Shown: positions 1-9,532, counted from the stretch's first letter. The stretch is DNA of 64,000 nt from Janthinobacterium sp. 67 (GCF_002797895.1 NZ_PGES01000002.1:62001-126000); one strand, 5' to 3'. Made by a program: numbers and translations. Notes: a model not told the origin generated them from the sequence alone.

Positions 1-231
1 ACGTTGTACTTCGATCAGGACGAAATTGAAGCGGCCTATCTGCTGCGTGAAAAACCGGCACCGCCAAAGGCAACAGTCGATCAGGTGCTGAGCCAAATCG
101 TGTGCTTCGGAGGCTTCCTGGCGCGCAAACGCCACTGGGACCCCTACGCGGAAATCATCTGGCTTGGATTGAAGGGTCTACAGGTGGCCGTCAAAAATAT
201 GCGCACCGTGCGCAGGTTTGGGCAAGGATAG
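1..231 (+). pseudogene. IS4-family transposase, 3' fragment
   Basis: The reading frame is open at the window edge and ends at a TAG. The C-terminal motif 'FGGFLARKRHWDPYAEIIWLGL' style, with a G-G-F/Y-L-A-R-K core followed by an aromatic I-W-x-G-L stretch, is typical of the end of IS4-family DDE transposases. Only about 76 codons are visible, so the catalytic residues lie outside the window and it cannot be told whether the gene is intact upstream. The next feature downstream is an IS6 remnant, so this end of the window is insertion-sequence debris. Confidence 0.6.
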
Positions 232-343
232 ACTTGTGTATAACATGGTGCCTAGAATGGGCCGTCTGTAAGCATAGAGACGAGGTCTCGATATCTTGTC
301 AGTACATCAGTGTTTCACTGAAGAGCGGGTGAAGTCTTTTTTG

Positions 344-490
344 ATGAATTTGAAAACAGAAACAAACGGCTCAAAGAACAAGCGTGTGTCTGCGACTGCA
401 ATTTTTTTGATGTGCTGGATAAGTGCGATCATGTTCATGCTCCTTAATGTCCTTTTGTGTTGCTGTAAATGTACCTGCAGATGCGGGTAG
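344..490 (+). CDS. Possible small Cys-rich membrane peptide
   Basis: A 48-codon frame starts at ATG 344. It has a basic N-terminus, one hydrophobic segment of about 20 residues and a short tail with six cysteines. No good ribosome binding site is seen (GGGTGAAG lies more than 10 nt upstream) and no family is recognised. It sits between two transposase fragments and may be chance coding. Confidence 0.15.
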   Translation: MNLKTETNGSKNKRVSATAIFLMCWISAIMFMLLNVLLCCCKCTCRCG

Positions 491-506
491 TTGTCAACAA
501 AGGGCA

Positions 507-751
507 ATCGCGCCATCAAACGGGCGACCAGACCGATGCTCAACTTCAAATAGTTCCGCGCCGCCCACTGCGTGCTCGCAGGCGTCGAGCTCATGCACAT
601 GATTCGCAAGGGGCAGTTCGCAATCAGCGGAGCCGATGCGATGTCGTTCGCCGACCAATTTTACGCGCTGGCGGGCAAGGTCCGTCCGCAATGACCTGGA
701 CAATGCCCTTCAAGGGAAATTCCGCCGTTTAATCAACAACGCGACACAATC
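507..751 (+). pseudogene. IS6-family transposase 3' remnant with right end
   Basis: Bases 507-694 match the last third of the intact IS6-family transposases at 22578-23270 and 29905-30597, from the region around the catalytic Glu to the final V-R-P. The frame is interrupted by a TAG where the intact copies have a Ser codon (about 561). It ends near 751 in GCGACACAAT, equivalent to the terminal repeat of the intact copies. The left two thirds of the element are missing. Confidence 0.8.
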
Positions 752-973
752 ACTTCCAATTCGTCGTCTGGCCTGCCTCCTGGTTTAAGCCGTGACGGAA
801 ATGTCGGGAGATATGCAGGCGCGTGAGCCTTTTGTCGACGAACATACCTATGGAAATTCATGATCGGCAATTTACCAATCAATGCCTTACGTCGGTGATG
901 AGGGTTGCCATTTCGAACGCATTGCGCTTGCTATAGTTGCGGGCATTTCTGCCGTGGTAACGATATTATTTCT

Positions 974-1972
974 CTATCTAAGTTGGTAACGCTGTCGCGC
1001 AATGTATTCGTCAAATACCGCCGCTATCGAGGAAGAAAAGACGCTACTCATCTGTGCAAATCCCTTTGGGTACTCACCGAAGTCGAACGCTTCCAGGTTA
1101 TGTTGTGCGGCCACGAAGTCGTCGACCGTGCCGATCTCGTCAATTAGCCCAATTCTCTCGCCTCCACACCGCTCCAGATCTCACCACTGCCGTAATTCAC
1201 GCCGAGCTGGAGAACCCGCGCGCGGCCGTGTTCAAGTTTGAGCAAAAAGGTATGGCCAACATGGTCGACCAGATACTGAGCCTTGATTTGCGCATCCTTG
1301 CTCAGTGGCGTGAACGGATTCAGGAACGCCTTGAGGTGACCGGACGCGAATATCTCCTGCGAGATTTCAATCCTGTCCAGCGGGCGCGACAACTGCCATG
1401 GTGCGATGATCGCTCCAATCGAACCGACCAAGCTGTACTTGCCAGCGATGATTTTGTCAGCTCGCAGGGCGATCATATAGGTTGCCGATGCGCCGACGTT
1501 ACTGATCACCGCAACTACCGGCTTAGGATTTTTTTTCTTGAAGGTCGCGACGGCGTTACCGATTCGTTCAGCCTCCATCGGCGCACCGCCAGGACTGTCG
1601 ATCGCCAATACTACCTGGATGATACGATCTGATTCAAAAGCGCGCTCGATCAAGGGGAAAAAGCTTGTCGGCCGATACCTTCGACGTTGATAATATTTCG
1701 CTATCAATGTGGACAATGCCGATCAATGAACTAAACGCACCCAGTCTGGAGCCTGATACCTGCAGCAGAAAATAAAGTCCAAACAGCAGCGGCATTAACA
1801 CCAGCACTGACCGGAATGCCATGTTGAGCCTGCGCGCGAATTTTCGATCGCGCTCCAAAACCAAGCGCTAATATTTGAAGCCAATGCGCTGTTCTCGCAT
1901 CTCAGCCACCAAGAGGAGGACGAGATTGGCTGATTCCAGAATCGGCTCGTTTTTGCTGTCGTCGTTTACCAT
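974..1972 (-). pseudogene. S49-family (SppA-like) membrane peptidase, broken
   Basis: Read on the minus strand from ATG 1972, the protein has a cytoplasmic N-terminus, one membrane segment (about residues 48-66) and an S49 serine-protease domain. That domain shows D-S-P-G-G (substrate-binding loop) and G-A-S-A-T-Y-M-I-A, where the Ser is the expected nucleophile. Three lesions are visible: an in-frame TAG at about 1870-1872, a frameshift near 1655-1670 joining 'ADKLFPL' to 'IERAFESD', and a second frameshift near 1147. The C-terminal part then continues to the stop at 974-976. Plasmid and conjugative-element copies of this family are known. This one cannot make a full-length protein without recoding. 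Confidence 0.8.
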
Positions 1973-2154
1973 GACATATTTCCCGCGAGCGATAGGTAGA
2001 GATAGCTAGCGCCAGTTCCCGCCCCAACCCGATGCAACCGTTGCTGCACTGCGGTGTCACCTAGCCCGTACAGCTGCCCGACTTCCTAGTAAGCTTGTCC
2101 CGCCATCACGTACTTGAGCATGGCAATTGATTCGGCAATATACATAGGGTTCAT
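1966..2154 (-). pseudogene. Small helix-turn-helix-like ORF with in-frame stop
   Basis: From ATG 2154 the minus strand reads about 62 codons with one in-frame TAG about 23 codons in. The middle ('EVGQLYGLGDTAVQQRLHRV') resembles a helix-turn-helix of the resolvase or sigma type. Its stop codon overlaps the ATG of the S49 peptidase pseudogene, as in an operon, so both probably decayed together. Function unknown. Confidence 0.35.
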
Positions 2155-2416
2155 ACGCAGCTCCATGCAATCTGGATTGCCTTATCATGTCTTGGCCACA
2201 GTGGCATGGCGCACGAAAAGCATACGGTTTTCGCGGTGTTATTTACTTTACGGAAAAATCGGCGAGTATTCCCTGGTAATTGGTCGGTTCGGCCACAATG
2301 CACATGCTCACCCGTTTGTGAACGGCATTGGGAGCCCCGCACCATTGTGCATGTACATACGGTATAGGCGGATAGTAAAATATCAGCATTGCGGCATGGT
2401 GCCGACGGAGAAGTCA

Positions 2417-2848
2417 ATGCTGAACGTGACGAACGCCACTCGGATTGCGGAGCTTGAGAGGGCGCTCGAAAATGTCGTGGAGTATTTGAAAAAATTACCC
2501 ATTCATCCCATGCATAATGCAGCGATCAACGCTGCTGAGCACAAGCTACGGCCACCGTACGCAGGCAGCCTGCTAGAAACCGTCAACCCCGTGTTCAGCA
2601 CGCAGTGTTATGCCCCCAATGGCATGTTGACGCTCGCTGCCCTGGTGACGCCGCATAGCGTCGTGATTACAACCGCCAAGGTTGCGGTACCGAGGTTGCG
2701 TGAAGCACACCTCTTCCGGCTGAACCAGAAACTGGAATCGGGTGTGGTGCTGCCGGCATTGACTCCAGCAGGCCAAGCCGATTGTCCGGAAATCCAGGCA
2801 TTATTGGCGCTTCATGGCGACCCAGACCCGAGCAGCGGAGCCACATAA
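2417..2848 (+). CDS. Hypothetical protein, 143 aa
   Basis: ATG 2417 is preceded by GGAGAAG with 4-5 nt spacing, which favours it over upstream in-frame starts. The first 45 residues are predicted helical and amphipathic (R-I-A-E-L-E-R-A-L-E-N-V-V-E-Y-L-K-K-L). The rest has no recognised motif and ends in a Pro/Ser-rich tail. No family is recognised. It lies alone between the broken S49 gene and the plasmid recombinase. Confidence 0.4.
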   Translation: MLNVTNATRIAELERALENVVEYLKKLPIHPMHNAAINAAEHKLRPPYAGSLLETVNPVFSTQCYAPNGMLTLAALVTPHSVVITTAKVAVPRLREAHLFRLNQKLESGVVLPALTPAGQADCPEIQALLALHGDPDPSSGAT

Positions 2849-3332
2849 TTGTTGTCCATGCCTCCATGCCCTGCCGCCCTCCACAAGGCACCTGTGCTAC
2901 CTTCCCACTGCCTACACACTTGCCAGCTGGCACACTGACTATTCTCCCTATCTCGCAACCTAATTGTTGACCCATGCCAGCTCTTTGGCTGACAGAAAAT
3001 AGGCGCGATGTCGTGTATGTCTGAATGGTGAAAGTGGCGCGCTTCCTGTGGCGTCGCAACAGGAAGCCTGATTCATTAGTTCCGTTATGGCGTAGCTGGA
3101 CTTTACTGGCACAAATTCATCGTTTCGGCCATGCTGAGGTGGGCTAGCGGCAACCGAATCATCTCGCAGACTACCTTCTTGCAGCTGTGGCACATGTCTG
3201 TCCAAGGTGTCAGTCATGTCATTACGCCCACGTCATTGGCCACCGCGTTGCACCTGCTGGTCAAGGCGGCATATCGGTAGATCGCATCCCATGAAGCGAC
3301 TGAAACAATAAATTTCTATTATCTGTGCAACC
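2849..3332. other. Intergenic stretch without a convincing gene
   Basis: Several short frames exist, including an 85-codon minus-strand frame at 2960-3217. None has a good ribosome binding site or a recognisable motif. Composition becomes AT-rich beyond about 3300, ahead of the recombinase-associated inverted repeat. Confidence 0.5.
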
Positions 3333-3547
3333 AAAATGCAATTAACCAACATGTAAATATAAAACAACAGTACATTGCCAAGCCACTGACTACGGTGACT
3401 CTGACGTCCTCACTAAGCGCGATAAACTAAAAAAATCGCCACAACATCAGTCAAACAAAAAGCGTCTACAGAGCAAAACCTCGATGATTGCCGTAAAGCG
3501 ACCAGTCACGGTTAAAGCAATCTACCTATGTTGGTTAATTGCATTTT
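3333..3547. repeat. 20-bp perfect inverted repeat upstream of recombinase
   Basis: AAAATGCAATTAACCAACAT at 3333-3352 is repeated exactly in reverse complement at 3528-3547, with a 175-bp AT-rich spacer. The right arm lies 35 bp before the tyrosine recombinase start. Position and length suggest recombinase binding, either a resolution site or an autoregulatory operator. That role is inferred. Confidence 0.7.
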
Positions 3548-3582
3548 AGGATAAACTGACAGCCTGTTTACTCGCCTGATTG

Positions 3583-4578
3583 ATGATGACATCACGCAAG
3601 CTCTGGGACGCCAGTCCGCTCACCTGTTTCAAGGCATTTGTCAAAACGGCAGATTTTGTGGAGATCACCAAACAAGCCGTGCTCAAGGAGCGACCGCCCA
3701 TTTCCGACAAATCTGCGCTGGTCTATATTTCGATGTTTCGTACCTTCGATCGTTGGATGAGCAAGCATCACAAGATATTCTCGGTGCTTGGCCAAGACGA
3801 TTTATTGCAATTTCTAGGTGCGGATGACGATGCTGATAAGACGTCCTCCCAAAGGCTCAACAGCAAAATTTCTTATCGCTATCTGCGCCTGCTGGAACGA
3901 TGCTTCGACTATTTGCAAGTGGTGCCTAACCCTGCGCAACATGCCATTTTCCAGACATTTCAGGAGGGAAAATTAGCAAAAGATGCTACCACCGTCGCGC
4001 TGCAGGAGCATCAAATAGCCGCCTTCCTCGATGCGCTGCCCTCGGCCCCGATTTCCCGCCGACCGGGATCGGCCAACTGGAAGCGACGCCGCGACCGCGC
4101 GATGCAGATCACCATGCTGCTCGGCGGACTGCGCGTGGCGGAGGCGGTCGGCCTGCTGCTGACAGAAGTCAGCGAACAGACTCGCTTTGACGACGGCCTC
4201 GAACTGGACCTGACGCCGGCAGAGAAGCATGACACCAGTTACGCCCACACCACCATATTGCCAGCTACTGCTGCGGCCGAGCTGCTCACTTGGCTAGCCG
4301 AGCGTGCGTGCTTGCGAATCCCAGGTCCATATGCCTTTCCTGCCGATTTGCAAGGCGCCATGCTCAACAAGTCCACGGTATACCGACAAGTGAAGGCCAC
4401 TTTTCAACGGGCCGGCATCGACGATGTTCCGCGAACCGGCGGCCGGACCTTGCGCAACACCTTTGCAGTGCACGAGCTGCGCAATGGCATGACCGTGCCG
4501 GAATTGACCGAATCACTTGGGCTGGCACTCGAGCGCTCTACCCAGCCTTATCTGGATATTACCAAGCAGGTAAAGTGA
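3583..4578 (+). CDS. Plasmid tyrosine recombinase
   Basis: A tyrosine site-specific recombinase of about 331 aa, probably resolving plasmid multimers or acting at its own site. The N-terminal half (about 1-130) looks like a SAM-like core-binding domain. In the catalytic half the first Arg is in 'LLGGLRVAEAVGL' (about 184), the second in 'GGRTLRNTFAVHEL' and the Tyr in 'RSTQPYLDI' near the C-terminus. The His usually three residues before the second Arg is Arg here, and the His/Trp of the G-H motif is replaced (L-G-L-A-L), so the active site is unusual. ATG 3583 and 3586 are both possible after a TTG at 3580; there is no strong ribosome binding site. It converges with repA. Confidence 0.85.
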   Translation: MMTSRKLWDASPLTCFKAFVKTADFVEITKQAVLKERPPISDKSALVYISMFRTFDRWMSKHHKIFSVLGQDDLLQFLGADDDADKTSSQRLNSKISYRYLRLLERCFDYLQVVPNPAQHAIFQTFQEGKLAKDATTVALQEHQIAAFLDALPSAPISRRPGSANWKRRRDRAMQITMLLGGLRVAEAVGLLLTEVSEQTRFDDGLELDLTPAEKHDTSYAHTTILPATAAAELLTWLAERACLRIPGPYAFPADLQGAMLNKSTVYRQVKATFQRAGIDDVPRTGGRTLRNTFAVHELRNGMTVPELTESLGLALERSTQPYLDITKQVK

Positions 4579-4748
4579 CGACCAGGTTTCTCTGAGCCAG
4601 ACCAGGCTGGCAAGCAGCACCATGGCTTACCCTATTCATTTCCGTTTTGTCGTATAACGTGCCCTAGTCAGCAAGGCAAAACTGGGAAAGACAGCCGGGC
4701 TGGCGCCAAGGGAGTGCTGCGGTTGACGGTCGGACTGCCATGCCAGTT

Positions 4749-6065
4749 CTATTTGAGCGAAATCGCACCGGTTTGCAGCGCGAACTGGAACAGGTCTTGA
4801 GGCGTTGGCTCCCCCCAATGTTTTTTTGCCAGCCAGGCAAACAGCGGCACCATATAGCGCGAGGTGCGCTTCTCATTGTCCTGCGGGACCTGCGTCACTT
4901 TGCTGTCCTGGGCAGCGTTATACTCCGCGATCACCGCTTCCCGATCCACCTCGAGCATCTCGCTGAGCATCGCTTCGGCTTCAGCATTGCGCGTTTGTGT
5001 AAATTTCGTCTGGATGTCACGCATGGCCTCCATATCTTGCGTTCCCCCTGCAGGCGCTTTTTCAACCACATCCGGCGCAAAATTGCCCTCCAGTGCGCGT
5101 TTCAGGTACGCGCTCGGACTCTTGATGGCAGGCTGGCTTTTATCGCTCACGCGTGCCATCGTGAATTTCCAGTGCGCATTGATGACCGCAGTCGGATAGG
5201 TGGCCAGGATTTTCTTGCGGTCGCGTGCCGACAAGCCCAGGTCCTCGAGACGCTTTTCCCACTCCCCTTTGTCGTCCACATCGGGAATGGCGCGAAATAT
5301 CTGCTTTTCTTCCACGATAAACTGGAGATACTTCACGCTGCGACTGCCATCGCGGTTTTCAATCAGCTCGATGGTTAGATCGGACTTTTCATTGATCTCC
5401 TTGATGGCCGGCTTGAGCTTGTCCCGCTTGAAAATCTTGTATTCGTTAAGGATGGAGGTTTCGCTCACCTCGCCGTAAATGCACCAGCGCCAGTCCGTCC
5501 AGGTCATTTCATTGGTACGCTTGGACGGATTGGTGCGGAAGCGGTTGACCCATTCGTACAGCGCGGCAGCTGGATCCAGACGGAATGTGCGCTGGATGCG
5601 CAGGTCGAGGCGAGCATAAATTTTGGAGTCGAATAACATCGGCTTGATCTGCGCCGCATAGGAGTAAAACACCTTGTCACGATCGAATGCGACAAATGGC
5701 AGCAGGACGCACGAGGCCCACATCGGATCGCCGTCCTTGCGCAAGAAATCCCACTGCACCGTCAGCTTCTGCATCTGGGTGAGGGCTTCTTTCAAATGCT
5801 TCCGGTTGGGCGAACTGTAGCCAATAATGCGCATCAGCTCCTCGCGCGAGATCGAGTAAGTTTCGGTTTCCAGTCCAGGATTCCTGGCATGCTCCTCTAG
5901 CGCATGCTTGAGCATGGCATTGAAAGCCAGGCGCTGCGTCTTGCTCTGGATCCCCCCCGTAATGGCCATGTGAATGGCTTGCACGGGCTTTTTCAGAATC
6001 TCTGGTTGTTGATCGAATAGCAGCGCGAGCGCCATTTGCGAACCGGGGGTTTCTTCTGGGGTCAT
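4749..6065 (-). CDS. repA: Rep_3-type plasmid replication initiator
   Basis: A 438-aa initiator with the two winged-helix layout of Rep_3 (RepB-type) proteins. The N-terminal domain (about 35-150) includes 'RLAFNAMLKHALEE' and 'SYSISREELMRIIGY'. The second domain (about 150-260) includes 'LDLRIQRTFRLDPAAALYEW' and a 'MTWTDWRWCIYGE' stretch. The C-terminal 150 residues are longer than in minimal Rep proteins. ATG 6065 has CCAGAAG just upstream. It should bind the iterons located upstream of its own start (6458-7137), open the origin and recruit host DnaA and helicase. Divergent from parAB, a common plasmid arrangement. Confidence 0.9.
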   Translation of the reverse strand: MTPEETPGSQMALALLFDQQPEILKKPVQAIHMAITGGIQSKTQRLAFNAMLKHALEEHARNPGLETETYSISREELMRIIGYSSPNRKHLKEALTQMQKLTVQWDFLRKDGDPMWASCVLLPFVAFDRDKVFYSYAAQIKPMLFDSKIYARLDLRIQRTFRLDPAAALYEWVNRFRTNPSKRTNEMTWTDWRWCIYGEVSETSILNEYKIFKRDKLKPAIKEINEKSDLTIELIENRDGSRSVKYLQFIVEEKQIFRAIPDVDDKGEWEKRLEDLGLSARDRKKILATYPTAVINAHWKFTMARVSDKSQPAIKSPSAYLKRALEGNFAPDVVEKAPAGGTQDMEAMRDIQTKFTQTRNAEAEAMLSEMLEVDREAVIAEYNAAQDSKVTQVPQDNEKRTSRYMVPLFAWLAKKHWGEPTPQDLFQFALQTGAISLK

Positions 6066-6457
6066 ATCTTCTGGAGGTGAGAATTTGGCGGTTATTGTTC
6101 ACCTTATCAACGGCGGCGTCAATCGCTTTCCCTCAAGCATCAGCGAAGACCTCTGTGCGCCGACCTGGCCAATGCCTGCGCGAAGCGAAAATGATGCCGC
6201 TGCAATCGGATTCGCGCGGTTACCACTGAGCCCCTGCAGCTGCTGCCTGGCGCCTGTCGCTCTGTCCCAGGCACAGCATGCTGCCGGCACCGCGCCGATT
6301 CTCCGACTGGCCTCCAGCCGCACTGGCGAGAGGTGAGCTTTTCGGTTGATTACGCGTGAAAATCAGCACAACGCGCGGTACGCCAACCGGCTTGCCAGGC
6401 GTCTCTAGGGAAAACCTGACGAAAATGTTGCCCGCGCACCTACGAAATCCATCTTGG

Positions 6458-7137
6458 CTATCAGAAAAGCTCACCTTTACGCGTCTGTCAGCCAAGATGC
6501 CTATTAAAAAAGCTCACCTTGTTGCATTTGTCGCCCGTCCAGCCTATCAGAAACGCTCACCTTTCGCCTTTATCGCCAATTACCTATCAAAAAAGCGCAC
6601 CTTTTGACTTGCTCCATCGACAATGGAGCATTTTTGCTATCAAAAATTCGCACCTTTCATCCCATAATCATTTATTTTCTGTGGCCGCATCATTCTGCAA
6701 GTGAAAAAATAAAAGAAAAAGCTCACCTTTTCATAATCCTACGCCTCAAACTATCAAGAAAGCTCACCTTTCGGTAAAAAAGGCCGCTTTGACTATCAAA
6801 ATACCTCACCTTTTTTGACGTTGACTGAATTACCCTATCAAAAACCCTCACCTTTTATCTCTGCAGCATGGTGGCATGCTGCATGGCCTTCTGCTCTTGT
6901 GAACTCGCTCAGGAGATCATCTAACGCGAACCAGCGATTCTATTGCATTACCGATCACTTTCTTGGCCGTATCTGGGGTACGCACACGCCATTGCTGAAA
7001 AAATGGGCATAAAAACAGAGATATCCACAGCTACTATCAAAAAAACGCACCTCCAAACATATCCACATCCGTTGGCTATCAAAAAAGCTCACCTGTAAAC
7101 ATACCCACATCCCTGCCCTATCAAAATAACTCACCTG
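6458..7137 (+). repeat. Replication-origin iteron array, 12 copies
   Basis: Twelve 20-bp direct repeats with consensus CTATCAAAAAAGCTCACCTT lie at 6458, 6501, 6544, 6584, 6637, 6710 (degenerate), 6751, 6793, 6835, 7034, 7076 and 7118. They form three groups of five, four and three. Within groups the start-to-start spacing is about 40-53 bp, near multiples of helical turns. They lie between repA and parA and are the expected binding sites of the Rep protein, giving origin firing and copy control. Rep binding here is inferred. Confidence 0.92.
6862..6883. repeat. 9-bp-arm hairpin inside the origin
   Basis: TGCAGCATG and CATGCTGCA form a perfect inverted repeat with a 4-nt loop (GTGG), just after the ninth iteron and before the last iteron group. 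It could be a cruciform, primosome or protein-binding element. No role can be assigned from sequence alone. Confidence 0.5.
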
Positions 7138-7151
7138 TAAACATATCCACA
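7021..7151 (+). promoter_or_regulatory. DnaA-box-like sites among the last iterons
   Basis: ATATCCACA occurs at 7021-7029, 7059-7067 and 7143-7151, one base from the TTATCCACA consensus; a weaker ATACCCACA is at 7101-7109. They alternate with the three distal iterons. An AT-rich stretch (about 7195-7240, with repeated TTAAAGG) follows and is a plausible unwinding region. Confidence 0.6.
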
Positions 7152-7180
7152 ACCCTAAACCGCCTGAAAAGAAGCGCCAC

Positions 7181-7263
7181 GCTCACGCTGTGCCGGTTAA
7201 AGGTTAATTAAAGGTTTTTAAAGCTTTTTGGAATTTAATGAACTTCCAGGCTCACTCCGTGCC
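7181..7263 (+). promoter_or_regulatory. Direct repeat upstream of parA, possible operator
   Basis: GCTCACGCTGTGCC at 7181-7194 recurs as GCTCACTCCGTGCC at 7250-7263 (12 of 14 identical) on either side of the AT-rich stretch. ParA proteins with an N-terminal helix-turn-helix often autoregulate by binding repeats in this position. Binding is inferred only from location. Confidence 0.3.
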
Positions 7264-7391
7264 AAGCCACCTTCCCATGTTTTGATGGATAACGCTTCGC
7301 TGCTAGGTTTTTTCCATTAAAGTCGAAAAATCCTTGCAACGGTAATGATAATTTGCAAAAATAGCGTCAGTGAATTTATAAGGGGAATCTC

Positions 7392-8471
7392 TTGACCCGT
7401 AAGCCTTTCAAAGTACAAGCCGTTGCGACCCTGTTGGGTATCAGCGTCGATGCCGTGCGTCGCGACTCCGATGATGCTGGTCTGCAGATTGAACGCCAGC
7501 CGGGAGAAGGACCCAAGACGCGGCTGTTCAGTATCGAAAACATTTACGATCTGGCCGCCTATCGCGCAAAGAAATATGGCGTGACAGCGAAGGCTAAACG
7601 CATCGTGACCGTCTATGCGCCAAAGGGTGGTGTTGGAAAGACAACGCAAACGTCTAATCTGGCCGCCATATTTGCGTTGATGGGACTCAAGGTTTTGGTT
7701 GCTGACCTCGACTTCCAGGCCAATCTGACTATTTCCTATGGATATGATCCCGAGCTGACCCATGAAGAAGCGATAGAGTCGGGGTTGCCTCTGTCGACCT
7801 GCGTTGATTATCACCTGGGCCATTTGCTACCGCAGTGGCAGACCAACGGTCAGCCACCAGAGCTCAAGGACGTGCTGAAGAAACCTTTTGGCGAAAATGG
7901 TCCGCACCTGATTCCGTCCGAAGTGACGCTGGACCGGCTCGAGGCCTTGTTTACGGTTGATGCCATCATGAGCAAGAAGCCGGAACTGGCGATCGCGCGC
8001 TTCCTGGCAGAAAACCGCTCCGGCAAGAATAAGCAGATCGATTTGTCGCAGTATGATGTAATCATGTTCGACGCCCCTCCCGCCAAGAACCAGACCACAC
8101 GCGGAGCCCTGTTGGCAAGTGACTATGTGATCGCACCGGTGTCGATGGAAAAGTACAGCACCAAATCAGTGTCATACCTTGCAGGCGTCCTGAGTGAAAT
8201 GCAGCAGGAACATAACCGCTATCCTGAATTGACGATATTGGGTAACTTTTTTGACATGACGCGCGTGCGTGTCGCTGCACAGGTCATAGCGTTGACGAAG
8301 CAATATCCGGATGCCTGGCTCGACAAGCAAATCAGTTCCAGCGAAGAGTTTAAAAAGGTACTAAGCGATGATGAAGGCATGCCGCTGGCGTTGGCCAGAC
8401 CAAGCAGCACAGCAGCGCGTGAGTTGCGCGAAGTGGCGAAAGCATTGATTGAGAAGATGGGAATACTGTGA
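7392..8471 (+). CDS. parA: ParA partition ATPase (type Ia)
   Basis: A 359-aa deviant-Walker ATPase that drives plasmid segregation on the nucleoid. Residues 1-70 form an N-terminal DNA-binding helix-turn-helix ('FKVQAVATLLGISVDAVRRD'), typical of the larger autoregulating type Ia ParA. The deviant Walker A motif K-G-G-V-G-K-T-T is at about 79-86. Walker B-like 'VIMFDAPP' is at about 222, after a 'VLVADLDFQANLT' segment. The start is TTG at 7392, supported by AGGGGAA 4-10 nt upstream. The last four bases overlap parB (GTGA), indicating translational coupling. Confidence 0.93.
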   Translation: MTRKPFKVQAVATLLGISVDAVRRDSDDAGLQIERQPGEGPKTRLFSIENIYDLAAYRAKKYGVTAKAKRIVTVYAPKGGVGKTTQTSNLAAIFALMGLKVLVADLDFQANLTISYGYDPELTHEEAIESGLPLSTCVDYHLGHLLPQWQTNGQPPELKDVLKKPFGENGPHLIPSEVTLDRLEALFTVDAIMSKKPELAIARFLAENRSGKNKQIDLSQYDVIMFDAPPAKNQTTRGALLASDYVIAPVSMEKYSTKSVSYLAGVLSEMQQEHNRYPELTILGNFFDMTRVRVAAQVIALTKQYPDAWLDKQISSSEEFKKVLSDDEGMPLALARPSSTAARELREVAKALIEKMGIL

Positions 8472-9532
8472 AAAACAAACAAACCGAATCGCAGTTTGCC
8501 GCCACCCTGGCCGCTCGCCTGGGCGCTTCGGCGCCTGCTGTGGCAACACCAGCCATGCACATGAACGCGGTACCGCACGGACCGTCAAAGTCTCTGGAGG
8601 ACATGCTCAAGGACTCGGATACGCCTGCTGCGGCGACAAATAATGGATCACCTATCCCGCCTGCGCAAACGACGACATCGGATATGGCTGGCGAGGCTGA
8701 ACACAGCATGATCGTTAAAATCGCAGTGCAGGATCTGGTTGATTCGCCTTGGCAGCCACGTCGCCGCTATGACGAGACAGCGATTCAAGCATTAGGAGAA
8801 ACACTGAAGGCACGCGGCCAGGATGAACCGATCCGCGTGCGAAAATTAGCCAGTGGCAAGTACCAGCTGATCGCTGGCCACCGACGTACGCGTGCCGCAC
8901 GACTAATCGGCTGGGCAGAACTTGATGCCAACGTCATGGCGCTGGATGATCGTGAAGCTCACCAGGCAACGTTGTTGAGTAACGAGACCAATGAAGGATT
9001 AAGCGATTTCGAACGCGCTCTTTCTTATCGTGAACTGATGTCGGAAGGATTTGCGGAGACGCAGAAGGACGTTGCGCGTCTGACTGGGTGTTCGCAGGGA
9101 CGTGTCTCCCAGTGCTTGGGCATGTTGAAACTGCCACCGGTCGTCCTTGATCTGCTGGAAAAGTACCCTGCACTACTGAGCTACCGTCACGCCAAAGTGG
9201 CTCAGGAGATGCTCGACAAATACCCTGATGCTTTATCCAAGATCACGACCACGCTGGACACGTTGATTGACAAACCGGATCTGGAACCGAACGAACTGAA
9301 AGTGTTAATCAGTAAGGCGCTCGAATCCAAACGTCCGCGGAAGGCAGCAGTCGAGCCCCGTACCATCGGTGACAAAAATGGTCGCTCAGCCTTTAAAGTG
9401 CGTGTTCACGCACAACAAATCGTGATCAATATCGAAGAAGGCGTCGATGTCGAAATGGCCGGCAAGCGCACGTTAGCAGCGCTACGGCAGTTTGCGGAGT
9501 CGCTGGAACTGCCCGCAGAAAAAAAAGCTTAA
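8468..9532 (+). CDS. parB: ParB centromere-binding partition protein
   Basis: A 354-aa ParB/Spo0J-type protein. A low-complexity N-terminus of about 75 residues, which should contact ParA, is followed by the ParB N-terminal nuclease-like domain. That domain contains 'SPWQPRRRYDE' and the G-H-R-R nucleotide-binding box ('LIAGHRRTRAARLIGW', about 135-150). A helix-turn-helix follows ('TQKDVARLTGCSQGRVSQCL', about 200-220), then a C-terminal dimerisation region. The GTG start at 8468 overlaps the parA stop. It would load at parS; a candidate palindrome lies 76 bp downstream. Confidence 0.93.
   Translation: MKNKQTESQFAATLAARLGASAPAVATPAMHMNAVPHGPSKSLEDMLKDSDTPAAATNNGSPIPPAQTTTSDMAGEAEHSMIVKIAVQDLVDSPWQPRRRYDETAIQALGETLKARGQDEPIRVRKLASGKYQLIAGHRRTRAARLIGWAELDANVMALDDREAHQATLLSNETNEGLSDFERALSYRELMSEGFAETQKDVARLTGCSQGRVSQCLGMLKLPPVVLDLLEKYPALLSYRHAKVAQEMLDKYPDALSKITTTLDTLIDKPDLEPNELKVLISKALESKRPRKAAVEPRTIGDKNGRSAFKVRVHAQQIVINIEEGVDVEMAGKRTLAALRQFAESLELPAEKKA

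Noticed and set aside
2667..3059. 130-codon minus-strand ORF antisense to the hypothetical gene at 2417
   Set aside because: No ribosome binding site and no motif; the plus-strand start has a better Shine-Dalgarno.
6458..7137. CRISPR array
   Set aside because: Repeats are 20 bp, spacing is irregular, there are no cas genes, and they sit between repA and parA; they are iterons.
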